64,000 bases of DNA. Origin: Phycisphaerales bacterium UBA3190 (lineage in GTDB: Bacteria; Planctomycetota; Phycisphaerae; Phycisphaerales; UBA1924). The notes below the pieces were generated by a model. The model worked only from the letters and a program-made list of their open reading frames with translations. It did no database searches and had not been told where the DNA came from. The position numbers and the translations under genes were made by a program. The stretch is from contig DEXG01000028.1 of the NCBI GenBank assembly GCA_002364005.1, positions 30,227 through 94,226 on the forward strand, written 5' to 3'. Positions 17,231 to 24,331 of this stretch are shown here, piece by piece; the first letter of the stretch is position 1, and the number at the start of each line of letters is the position of its first letter.

Positions 17231-18640
17231 TCAGTCGGGGCATCCACGCAGGTACGAGGCAATGAAGTCGGCAATGTCGAAGAAATCGAGCTGGCCATCG
17301 TCGTTGAAATCGGCGTCGGGGTCGCCCGTGGTGTAGGTTTCGATGAAGATCGCGACATCGAAGAAATCGGTCGATTCATCTTCATTTAGGTCCGCGGTGC
17401 ACGGGATGAGCGGGCATTCGTGCATGTATGGGTAGACAGTGCCACCGTGATTGAAACCGAGGTGCTGGCTCACCGCCATGAACCGGTTCCCGAGCGATAA
17501 GGCGGTTTTTCCTGACGATTCCGTATAGAGGTACTCGATCGGTTCCCATTCTGAATCGTGGAACTCGTAGAGTATCGCTTCGCTTTCGCCTTCGGCCGTG
17601 ATGAGCGCGTAGTTGTCGAGGATGTCGATGTCTTTGGCGAAGTGTGTGCCTGGATTCCAGGAGTCGTGTTCGATGCGTTGTTGCTCGGCCCATCCGGCGC
17701 CGTTGCGTTCAAAGGCGTAGGCGGCTCCGACCCATTGGATCGGGCTGTCGAGTTTTGAATCGAACTCGGGGTCCAGGGCGTTGGGGGCGCCGACGAGGAT
17801 GTGCTCGTTGGTTGCGGCAACCGACCAGCCGAAGAAGCTCAGGGGCTGTGCATCTGACGCGGTCAGTTCGTGTGTCAGGGTCCAGCTCCCGCTGAGTCTC
17901 CGGTAGACAAAGATGCTGCCCGCGTTGTTGCGTGTTCCGGGGGCACTGATCACGGCGATGCTCGCGTCCTGGGTGAGTGCCGCGTCGAAGCCGAACTTGT
18001 CGCCGTTGATTTGGTTGGGGGGCAGCAGCACCTGCGTCTGGACCCAGTGATCGCCCTGTCGCTCAAAGATGTAGGCGGCTCCGGTGTTTGTGCCCCCGAA
18101 GCTTTCGTCCATCGAGCCCACGAGCATGGTGTTGGCATCGTCGCTGATCGAGACGGTTCTGCCAAAGCCCGCGTTGAGTTGGGGGGTGTCTGTGGTGATC
18201 TTGGCGGTCTGGGTCCATTGTGAGCCATCGAATGTGAACTCGTAGACGGCACCCGCGTTTTGGAACGCGCCAACCTGGTGGTAGGGGGCGCCGACATAGA
18301 TGTGTTCCGATGTGGCGGTGAGGGCCTGCCCGAACCGATCGCCGGGCATGCTGTCGTCGGCGTAGATTGTGGTGAAGGGGAAGAAGGTGTAATCGTCTTC
18401 GTCGAACTCGGTGATGTAGACCAAACCCGTGCTTTGTCCGAGCCCGTGATCGTTCGGGGCTGAGACGACGATCTTCTCGCCGATATGCGTGGTCTGGTAG
18501 CCGAACCAGTCGTCGCGGCTCTCGTCCTCGTCGATCATGAGCCAGTCGAGATAATCAGAGCCGCAGTATTCCTGAGCGGTTGCTTCGTGCGCGGCTACAG
18601 CCAGCATCAGGAACACAAGGGCACGAATCGCTTTGGGCAT
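17231..18640 (-). CDS. FG-GAP-like beta-propeller with GC-type dockerin
   Basis: A 469-residue secreted protein. I start at the MPKAIRALVFLMLAVAAHEATAQ signal peptide (18640) instead of the longer open frame. The body has about seven repeats of the form 'FG-x-S-V-(A/S)...VGAP...G-A-Y-x-F', the FG-GAP/integrin-like blade pattern. After a Cys, the C-terminus carries two dockerin-like loops: DLNEDESTDFFD and DFNDDGQLDFFD, ending RGCPD. The first loop has lost the central Gly of DxNxDG. It stands alone on the minus strand after the helicase and is divergent from folE2. Ligand and anchoring partner are unknown. Confidence 0.85.
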   Translation of the reverse strand: MPKAIRALVFLMLAVAAHEATAQEYCGSDYLDWLMIDEDESRDDWFGYQTTHIGEKIVVSAPNDHGLGQSTGLVYITEFDEDDYTFFPFTTIYADDSMPGDRFGQALTATSEHIYVGAPYHQVGAFQNAGAVYEFTFDGSQWTQTAKITTDTPQLNAGFGRTVSISDDANTMLVGSMDESFGGTNTGAAYIFERQGDHWVQTQVLLPPNQINGDKFGFDAALTQDASIAVISAPGTRNNAGSIFVYRRLSGSWTLTHELTASDAQPLSFFGWSVAATNEHILVGAPNALDPEFDSKLDSPIQWVGAAYAFERNGAGWAEQQRIEHDSWNPGTHFAKDIDILDNYALITAEGESEAILYEFHDSEWEPIEYLYTESSGKTALSLGNRFMAVSQHLGFNHGGTVYPYMHECPLIPCTADLNEDESTDFFDVAIFIETYTTGDPDADFNDDGQLDFFDIADFIASYLRGCPD

Positions 18641-18810
18641 GTCTGGTGGCCTCGGCAGGGACGACGGGGTGGATGGGGAAGAACGATGATAACAGGGGGC
18701 CTTGTGTCTCCAAAGAAGATTTTCGGTGATGCGACGATACGGCGTCGAGCCGCGCTGGCACCCGCGTTGGTGGTCCTGAAGGGCGTTCTCGGAGCGTGCG
18801 TGCGGCGGAC

Positions 18811-18837
18811 GGCGTTCGATTCGGTGCATCGAACGCC
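18811..18837. promoter_or_regulatory. Hairpin in the folE2 upstream region
   Basis: GGCGTTCGAT (18811-18820) and ATCGAACGCC (18828-18837) form a perfect 10-bp stem with a seven-base loop, 140 bp before folE2. The 337-bp gap 18641-18977 holds no ORF I believe. No T-tract, Zur box or recognisable folate riboswitch consensus is present, so regulation of folE2 by this element is only a possibility. Confidence 0.35.
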
Positions 18838-18977
18838 AGGCGGCGAGCGAAATACATCGTGGATACAGGGTGTTCAGTGTGTGTGGACACCTATGATTTC
18901 TTCCGTTTGCCGCGCCGATGGGACGGGCGGGAAGAAGCGGGCAAGCCCATTCTCCACAGACACTTGCGAGCAGCACC

Positions 18978-19790
18978 ATGACCACCAAAGAATCAGTCAA
19001 CCCGCAGGCCATGCCCGATGTTCAGGCGTCGAAGGACGAGCGCAATGTTGCGATCGACAAGGTTGGCGTGAAGGATGTTGTCTACCCGATGAAGCTGGCG
19101 ACGAAAGACGGCGGCGAGCAATCGACGGTCGCGTCGATCAATATGTATGTGGCCTTGCCCAAGGAGAAGAAGGGCACGCACATGTCCCGCTTCCTGGAGG
19201 TGCTCAACGAGCACGAGTGCCAGGCCTTCTCGCCCGGGGATATCCCGGAGATCACACGCAAGATCAAGGAGCGCCTCAATGCCCAGGAGGCGCACTTTGA
19301 GGCGAGCTTCACCTACTTCATCGCCAAGCCCGCGCCGGTGACGGGGCAGCGGGGGCTAATGAACTACGAGGTGACCTTCGCGTGCACGGCCAACTGCAAG
19401 GATGACTTCGTGATCAAGGTCGCCGCCCCCGCGACGAGTCTCTGCCCGTGCTCCAAGGAGATCAGCGAGTACGGCGCGCACAACCAGCGCTGCCGGATCG
19501 AGGCGGCGGTGCGTGTGAAGGACACCATGTGGATCGAAGACCTCGTTGAGCATCTGGAAGGTGCGGCCTCGCACCCGGTTTATGCGGTGCTCAAGCGCCC
19601 CGACGAGAAGTTCGTGACGGAGAAGGCGTTCGAGAACCCCAAGTTCGTCGAGGACATCATCCGCGACCTGGCGGTGCTGCTCAACGGCGACGACCGGATC
19701 GTGCAGTACGACATCAGCAGCGAGAACTTCGAGTCGATCCACTCGCACAACGCGTACGCGGAGCTGTCGCGGGATAAGCGGCTGGATTGA
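18978..19790 (+). CDS. folE2: GTP cyclohydrolase I type IB (FolE2)
   Basis: A 270-residue protein of the FolE2/MptA family, which makes dihydroneopterin triphosphate from GTP at the head of folate (and queuosine precursor) synthesis using various divalent metals instead of strictly zinc. Diagnostic stretches are ERNVAIDKVGVKDVVYP near residue 20, KGTHMSRFLEVLN, the active-site CPCSKEIS and GAHNQR block, and ENFESIHSHNAYAE at the end. The ATG at 18978 follows a short poor ribosome site; the 20-residue upstream extension looks non-coding. QueF shares the fold, but the CPCSK and SHNA motifs favour FolE2. It converges with the small membrane protein next to it. Confidence 0.93.
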   Translation: MTTKESVNPQAMPDVQASKDERNVAIDKVGVKDVVYPMKLATKDGGEQSTVASINMYVALPKEKKGTHMSRFLEVLNEHECQAFSPGDIPEITRKIKERLNAQEAHFEASFTYFIAKPAPVTGQRGLMNYEVTFACTANCKDDFVIKVAAPATSLCPCSKEISEYGAHNQRCRIEAAVRVKDTMWIEDLVEHLEGAASHPVYAVLKRPDEKFVTEKAFENPKFVEDIIRDLAVLLNGDDRIVQYDISSENFESIHSHNAYAELSRDKRLD

Positions 19791-19964
19791 TCAGGGACGG
19801 TTTGTGTTCTGATTCGTTCCGCTCATCCACCATGCGATGAGGAAGAATCCCACGCCGGTGATGATGGGCGGGGCGATCGGGCCCATCGCGCCGATGACGA
19901 TCATCGCCAAGCCCAAAATGATGAGCAGCCATTGAACGATCTGTGTTCTTTGCTTGGTGTGCAT
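19791..19964 (-). CDS. 57-residue membrane protein
   Basis: A short ORF beginning MHTKQRTQIVQW. It has two hydrophobic segments (residues about 11-29 and 31-47) separated by GPIAPP, then a polar tail ending NTNRP. AAAGAGG sits at a good distance before the ATG on the minus strand. Its stop codon directly abuts the folE2 stop, so the two genes are tail to tail with no gap. The length, clean signal and absence of any competing ORF support a real gene. Function unknown. Confidence 0.6.
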   Translation of the reverse strand: MHTKQRTQIVQWLLIILGLAMIVIGAMGPIAPPIITGVGFFLIAWWMSGTNQNTNRP

Positions 19965-20057
19965 GGGATACCTCTTTGCTGGTGTATGTCTCTACCAACA
20001 CAATGGGGCATCGTCGTGAGGTGTGCGTGACGCGGCGATGAATCCGCGTTCATCAAC

Positions 20058-20621
20058 TCAGGATCGGCGTCGGCGCGTGCTCACGGCCAATGCGCCGAAG
20101 CCGAGGACTGCCGAACTCGATGGCGATGGGATAAACACATTAAAGCTCATGGTCGAGCCCTCCAGCAGTATCGCGTCCGCACCGGGTAGGTCGTTGATAG
20201 ATTCGAAGAGTTCGACGAGGAAGAGCCCGTCTTCGTTGAGGTGGATATCGGTGCTGAAAGAGCCGGTGAATCGTTGGGTGCCTCCGAACGGGGCTCCTTC
20301 GCCGGGTCGGAAGGTGTCGGGCCAGCTGCCGTGGAATGATCCGTCCGAGTTTCCGAAGCGGATATTCAGGTCGCTCAGCGTGGAGCCATTCATGGTTTGA
20401 ATGGTGATGTCGTAGTTGATGCCCAGGATGATGTATCCGAAATCCACGATGGGGCCGGGCTCTGCGAGTTGGAACGAGCGTGATTCATTCAGGATGCTGC
20501 CGTCGATGTCCCAGGACTGGAGCCCGCTGAGATCGACGCTGGTTTGGGCAAACCCTGCGAGCACAAGCGAGGGCATGGCGATGGAAGCGATGAGGAATGA
20601 GATTGTGGACGTACTTCGCAT
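20058..20621 (-). CDS. PEP-CTERM-like sorting-signal protein
   Basis: A 187-residue secreted protein. GGAGG six bases before the ATG at 20621 fixes the start; the longer open frame is rejected. The signal peptide ends around VLAGFA. The middle is a beta-sandwich-like stretch with many Gly and Phe (FGNSDGSFHGSWPDTF). The tail IPSPSSSAVLGFGALAVSTRRRRS is a Pro motif, a hydrophobic helix and an Arg cluster, again the PEP-CTERM-like arrangement with Ser replacing Glu. No exosortase nearby. It follows the ABC-2 permease gene region in the opposite transcriptional context and appears to be a single-gene unit. Confidence 0.7.
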   Translation of the reverse strand: MRSTSTISFLIASIAMPSLVLAGFAQTSVDLSGLQSWDIDGSILNESRSFQLAEPGPIVDFGYIILGINYDITIQTMNGSTLSDLNIRFGNSDGSFHGSWPDTFRPGEGAPFGGTQRFTGSFSTDIHLNEDGLFLVELFESINDLPGADAILLEGSTMSFNVFIPSPSSSAVLGFGALAVSTRRRRS

Positions 20622-20736
20622 GATTTCCTCCTTCATATGCGGCATGTGATTGATAACCCATCGTAATGAACGCGTGGGAAGTTCCAAAGCTAATTCTGGT
20701 CGATTTGCGCGTATTCCTGCGGAGGTGCGATTGTGC

Positions 20737-22614
20737 TCAGCGCGTCCCTGCCAGCTTTCGAACGGTGAAGTCGAAGTTGCGGACCATCGCGGTGAGCACG
20801 CCGTAGACGATGGCGATGTAGATTCCCGCGCTGGCGACGGCACCGATGGCCATGGAGATGCGGGCGACGGCCAGGCCCTCGCCGGAGTTGTTGTTGATGG
20901 TCTCGTCGAGGCGGGCGACGGGGGAGATCATCGCGTCGATCAGCGAGGCGGGCGAGAGGGTTGCGAGGGCTGGGCCGATGACGGGCATGTCGGCGGCACT
21001 GGCCCAGCCGCACATCCCGAGGATGCCGGCGCTGATGAATACGACGGCGACGGTGCCGACCACGGCGCTGAGGGTGCCCTTGCTCTTGAGCGACCAGTGC
21101 AGACCGATCATGACGCAGAAGGCGATGAATGGGATCAGCATGACGGCGAGGACGAGCCCGGCTTCGGGGATGACGACCGGGACCTGCATGGTGACGCTGG
21201 TGCTCGGCGGCTTGTGTGCGTAGTGGGCGAGTGCGTCGTTGCCGAGCCCGTTGGTCAGGGCGTAGCAGCCCGCGACGAGGAGGGTGAAGACGGGGACGGC
21301 GATGAGCGGGAGCAGGTAGGCGACCAAGCCGCGCATCTTGCCCGCCAGGTACATCTTGGGCGTGATGGGGGTGGTGAGGATGAGGTCGAGCGTGCCGTCT
21401 TCGCGTTCGCCGGCCACGGCGGTGGCGGCCATGTTCAGCGCGACCAGCGAGATCAGGAAGACCTCGGTGAAGACGAGCGACTTGATGATGAACTGGAAGT
21501 CGTTCATGTTCAGGGTGCCCGTGTGATAGAGAATCACAACAAGAATCGCGGTGAGCGCGCCGAGGATCACGAAGGCCCAGCGGGCGATCATGCGTCCGAG
21601 CGTGGCGTTACGGGCGGCGGCTTCGCGCCAGGCGATGGGGTTGCTCCAGACGCTGCGGGGCGGTCGGTGCTCTTCGTCTTCGCCCGAGAGCCCGAACATC
21701 TTGCGGTACCAGGGGGCGCTGCTTGCGTTCTGGGTGACCTGGCGTAGCCCGCCGCTGCGGACGGTGAGTGTCGAGAACCCGACGAGCAGCGCCGAGATGA
21801 GCAGTGAGAAGGTGCTCCAGGCGGCCGCAGGCGAGCTGAGCATGAAGCCGGCGAGCCCGCCGTACGCGCCCGGGTCGGCGCTGGGGTAGCTTGTGGGCGA
21901 GAGCTGGGCCCGGATGGCCAGGAAGGGGTTGAGTGCGGTAACGAGTGTGACGCCGCTGCCCTTGGGGCCCATGCCCATGCCTCGTGATCCGAGCCACGCG
22001 TCGATGGCGATGGTGGTGGCGATGTAGGTCACGACGGAGACATAGAAGGTGAAGACGGCGCGTTGCCCGGCCAGGCGTGAGACCGAGAGGGCGATGGCGA
22101 TCGCGCCCACGAGGGTGGCGGCGCCGGCGGAGACGATGTAGGCGTTGATGATCGATTTACCCGGCACCCCGCCGAAGAACTGGGTGAGGGCAAAGAGCGG
22201 GAGGGAGGCGAAGAGGAGTGCGAGGACGAAGAAGAGGCGTCCGAGCAGGTTGCCCAGCACGATCTCGAGCTTGGACATGGGGGTGGTGAGGATGATGTCC
22301 CAGGTCTTGGGGTTGGCTTCCTGTGCGATGGCCCCGGCCATGAAGACGGGGGCGATGACGCAGATGAGCCCGACCTGGAGGTAGGCGATCCATGCGAAGC
22401 TGGTGGCCCCGGCCGAGGCGAGCACGCGGTAGCTGACCTCGCCGCCGCCGGGCGTGTTGCCCAGCATGGCCCAGAGCAGCACGAGGATGAGCACGGCGAG
22501 GTAGGCGCTGCGCACATACAGGTGCTTGGTCCGGCGTGAGGCGTTCTGGACCAGCCGCACCGCGATGGGGTTGGTTGGGCCGAGTCGTAATAACCAGCGG
22601 AGGAATATGGGCAT
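20737..22614 (-). CDS. ABC-2 type transporter permease
   Basis: A 625-residue integral membrane protein with about twelve hydrophobic segments and two similar halves. Each half has a signature just after a membrane segment: PKTWDIILTTPMSK and EDGTLDLILTTPITPKMYLAGK, the 'TLD-LLLTTP' motif typical of ABC-2 permeases that work with a separate ATPase. The fused two-half form suggests a single chain supplies both membrane domains. No ATP-binding subunit gene adjoins it in this window, so its partner must be elsewhere. The substrate cannot be inferred. No clear ribosome site precedes the ATG at 22614. Confidence 0.85.
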   Translation of the reverse strand: MPIFLRWLLRLGPTNPIAVRLVQNASRRTKHLYVRSAYLAVLILVLLWAMLGNTPGGGEVSYRVLASAGATSFAWIAYLQVGLICVIAPVFMAGAIAQEANPKTWDIILTTPMSKLEIVLGNLLGRLFFVLALLFASLPLFALTQFFGGVPGKSIINAYIVSAGAATLVGAIAIALSVSRLAGQRAVFTFYVSVVTYIATTIAIDAWLGSRGMGMGPKGSGVTLVTALNPFLAIRAQLSPTSYPSADPGAYGGLAGFMLSSPAAAWSTFSLLISALLVGFSTLTVRSGGLRQVTQNASSAPWYRKMFGLSGEDEEHRPPRSVWSNPIAWREAAARNATLGRMIARWAFVILGALTAILVVILYHTGTLNMNDFQFIIKSLVFTEVFLISLVALNMAATAVAGEREDGTLDLILTTPITPKMYLAGKMRGLVAYLLPLIAVPVFTLLVAGCYALTNGLGNDALAHYAHKPPSTSVTMQVPVVIPEAGLVLAVMLIPFIAFCVMIGLHWSLKSKGTLSAVVGTVAVVFISAGILGMCGWASAADMPVIGPALATLSPASLIDAMISPVARLDETINNNSGEGLAVARISMAIGAVASAGIYIAIVYGVLTAMVRNFDFTVRKLAGTR

Positions 22615-22715
22615 GAATGGAGTTTAGCAGGGTGTGGGTTTCGGTTCGGGCTTCGTACAGAGTGGCTTACGGGCGTGATGGCGTGAGGTTTCAGTGCGTG
22701 TGCTCGACATTCTGG

Positions 22716-22744
22716 TTGACCAACATACCAGATAATGGTATTTT
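22716..22744 (+). promoter_or_regulatory. Promoter with embedded operator for parDE
   Basis: TTGACC (22716-22721), 17 bp, then TATTTT (22739-22744). Inside lies the perfect inverted repeat ATACCA-GATAA-TGGTAT (22725-22741), which overlaps the -10 element, as expected for an autorepressing antitoxin. Transcription would begin at about 22751, the A of the parD ATG, and no ribosome site precedes it, so the mRNA may be leaderless. Confidence 0.55.
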
Positions 22745-22750
22745 CTGTAT

Positions 22751-23005
22751 ATGGCCAAGAATACCTCCTTTATATTGGGTGAGCACTTTGACGACTTTGT
22801 GAGTGGGCAGGTGAAATCCGGGCGTTATTCGAATGCCGCAGATGTAATCCGGTCAGGGCTCCGCCTGCTCGAGGAGCATGAGCGGAAGGTCGAGGCGCTG
22901 CGTCGCGCGCTGGCTGAAGGCGAGGAGAGCGGGGTCGCCGGGCCATTGGATCTGGATGAGATCAAGCGCCGAGCACGCGGCGAGGCGGGGCGTTCGGCGT
23001 CATGA
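22751..23005 (+). CDS. parD: ParD-family antitoxin
   Basis: An 84-residue protein. The N-terminal ribbon-helix-helix (NTSFILGEHFDDFV followed by SGRYSNAADVIRSGLRLLEE) is the ParD/CopG DNA-binding dimer, and the acidic, disordered C-terminus (LDLDEIKRRARGEAG) is the segment that wraps the toxin. ParD antitoxins neutralise ParE and repress their own operon; the dyad in the promoter fits this. The stop overlaps the parE start (ATGA), the usual TA coupling. Confidence 0.9.
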   Translation: MAKNTSFILGEHFDDFVSGQVKSGRYSNAADVIRSGLRLLEEHERKVEALRRALAEGEESGVAGPLDLDEIKRRARGEAGRSAS

Positions 23006-23360
23006 GTCGGGGTTTGTCGATCAGTGCCAAGGCGCAAGACGACCTTGTCGAGATATGGCGATGGACCTTTCAGGCATTTGGGGAGATCCAGGCCGATCGA
23101 TATCTTGGGGAGCTGGGTGAGGCGATGAACGCATGCGCTCTGGCGCCCAAGCGTGGCAGAGATCGGAGCGAGATCCGCGATGGGTACCGCTCGGTGCTGG
23201 TGGGGCGTCATGTGGGTTCTACACATTCACGGAGATTCAGGTCGTCGTCGTTCGCGTGCTGCATGGGCGTATGGATATTGGTTCGCGGTTGAGTGGGTGC
23301 GTTGGGTTTGGGTCGTGTAAAACTGGCGTGAGGTCCGATGGATACGGAGTCTCTTTCTGA
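23002..23360 (+). pseudogene. parE: ParE-family toxin, frameshifted
   Basis: Starts as a good RelE/ParE toxin (LSISAKAQDDLVEIW, GEIQADRYLGEL, EIRDGYRSVLVGRHV), then the frame changes. In the original frame the C-terminus becomes GSTHSRRFRSSSFACC and stops at 23292. One frame over, the expected ParE ending is intact: FYTFTEIQVVVVRVLHGRMDIGSRL, running to a stop at 23360. A single missing base around 23213-23217 explains it. ParE normally poisons DNA gyrase through its C-terminal strands, so the 96-residue product is probably inactive. A sequencing error is an alternative. Confidence 0.75.
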
Positions 23361-23443
23361 ATCTTTTGTTCGGTGTCGGTAGTTCTCCAAAAAGCCCTGC
23401 GGGTTCCATCGGGCTGCCCATTGACTGTCTCATACTAGATGAG

Positions 23444-24112
23444 CTAAAGCAGGAGTGCTCCGAGCAGAAACGCTACTAAGAGTAGTAAGCAGCCAATGGT
23501 CACATTGTTTAAAGTTCTTTTTCGAGAAAGTAGCCTGTCTTCGTGATTCAAAAATGAGACCACAAAATCAACATGGTGTTCTATGTACTGAACGAGAATT
23601 TTGTCGGCAATTAGAGCAATGTGGTCAGCTTCTCTGGCTCGGTCAGTCAAGTAGCCGTGTTCTTTCAATGGAGGATTTTGGCGATTGAACTCGGCGTATG
23701 AATCTAGTGTTATAGAGGCAATGTTGCGCTGCACGCTTAACGGATTGATCGATGAAGCTAATACTTGCTCAAGCGAAAGAGGAAAGCATGTGAGTCTTTC
23801 GTGCAGGCCAATTTCATTGCATGTATGTAATAAAAATTTGCCATACGCACATCTGGAAAAGTTTTTCACGGCAAGGCCAAGTTTGGGGCCGGTCAACACT
23901 CTTTGGTGCCCCATTTGGGGGTCAAGATTTTTTGCAACAGCTGGTAATGAAACAGGGTTACTGGGTTCATGCCCGCTCTCGTATTTCTCGATTACCCAAT
24001 CTATCAAATCGTCATAAAAGCGTTTTGCTAGCATTGTTCCGACAATGTTAGGGGGGGAGGAGTTTTTGAAGCAATCCAAGAGAAGTCGGGTTTTACTGGT
24101 TTCTTGATTCAT
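23444..24112 (-). CDS. Hypothetical tail-anchored protein, AT-richer gene
   Basis: A 222-residue protein (245 if the upstream ATG at 24181 is used; neither start has a clear ribosome site). The body is soluble and helical without a recognised motif; the last 18 residues are a hydrophobic helix (IGCLLLLVAFLLGALLL), making a tail anchor with the body in the cytoplasm. Composition is clearly AT-richer than all neighbours, and codon choice lacks the strong third-position G/C bias, which suggests foreign origin. It adjoins the parDE pair, and the two could be one small acquired segment. Function unknown. Confidence 0.6.
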   Translation of the reverse strand: MNQETSKTRLLLDCFKNSSPPNIVGTMLAKRFYDDLIDWVIEKYESGHEPSNPVSLPAVAKNLDPQMGHQRVLTGPKLGLAVKNFSRCAYGKFLLHTCNEIGLHERLTCFPLSLEQVLASSINPLSVQRNIASITLDSYAEFNRQNPPLKEHGYLTDRAREADHIALIADKILVQYIEHHVDFVVSFLNHEDRLLSRKRTLNNVTIGCLLLLVAFLLGALLL

Positions 24113-24254
24113 CTGTGTATTGACTATACCAACTTGAGCAGTTGTAGTCAGGGGTGAAACTCGTACACCTATCCATTGCATAAGCCGATTGGCTTGGCAT
24201 ACCCCTCAGTCTCTCGGCGATCGATACTGTCCCGGCAGGCGCGGGGAAGGCGAA

Positions 24255-24292
24255 TGAAAAAGCCGCACGCTCAGGTATACGAGCGTGCGGCT
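24255..24292 (-). terminator. Rho-independent terminator of clpC
   Basis: AGCCGCACGCTC (24261-24272) pairs perfectly with GAGCGTGCGGCT (24281-24292) across an eight-base loop. On the minus strand the stem is followed by TTTTT. It lies 40 bp past the clpC stop. Confidence 0.9.
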
Positions 24293-24331
24293 GGTTGGGT
24301 GCAGTGGTTTCCGGTCAGATCGGGTCGGTTC

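Noticed and set aside
18755..18769. Sigma-54 site upstream of folE2
   Set aside because: TGGCACCCGCGTTGG has the -24 element but GG instead of the required GC at -12.
18641..18977. Folate riboswitch or Zur box controlling folE2
   Set aside because: Only a hairpin is seen; neither a THF riboswitch consensus nor a Zur palindrome could be found.
20650..21747. 365-residue plus-strand frame opposite the ABC-2 permease
   Set aside because: Shadow frame; the permease has clear membrane segments and LTTP motifs.
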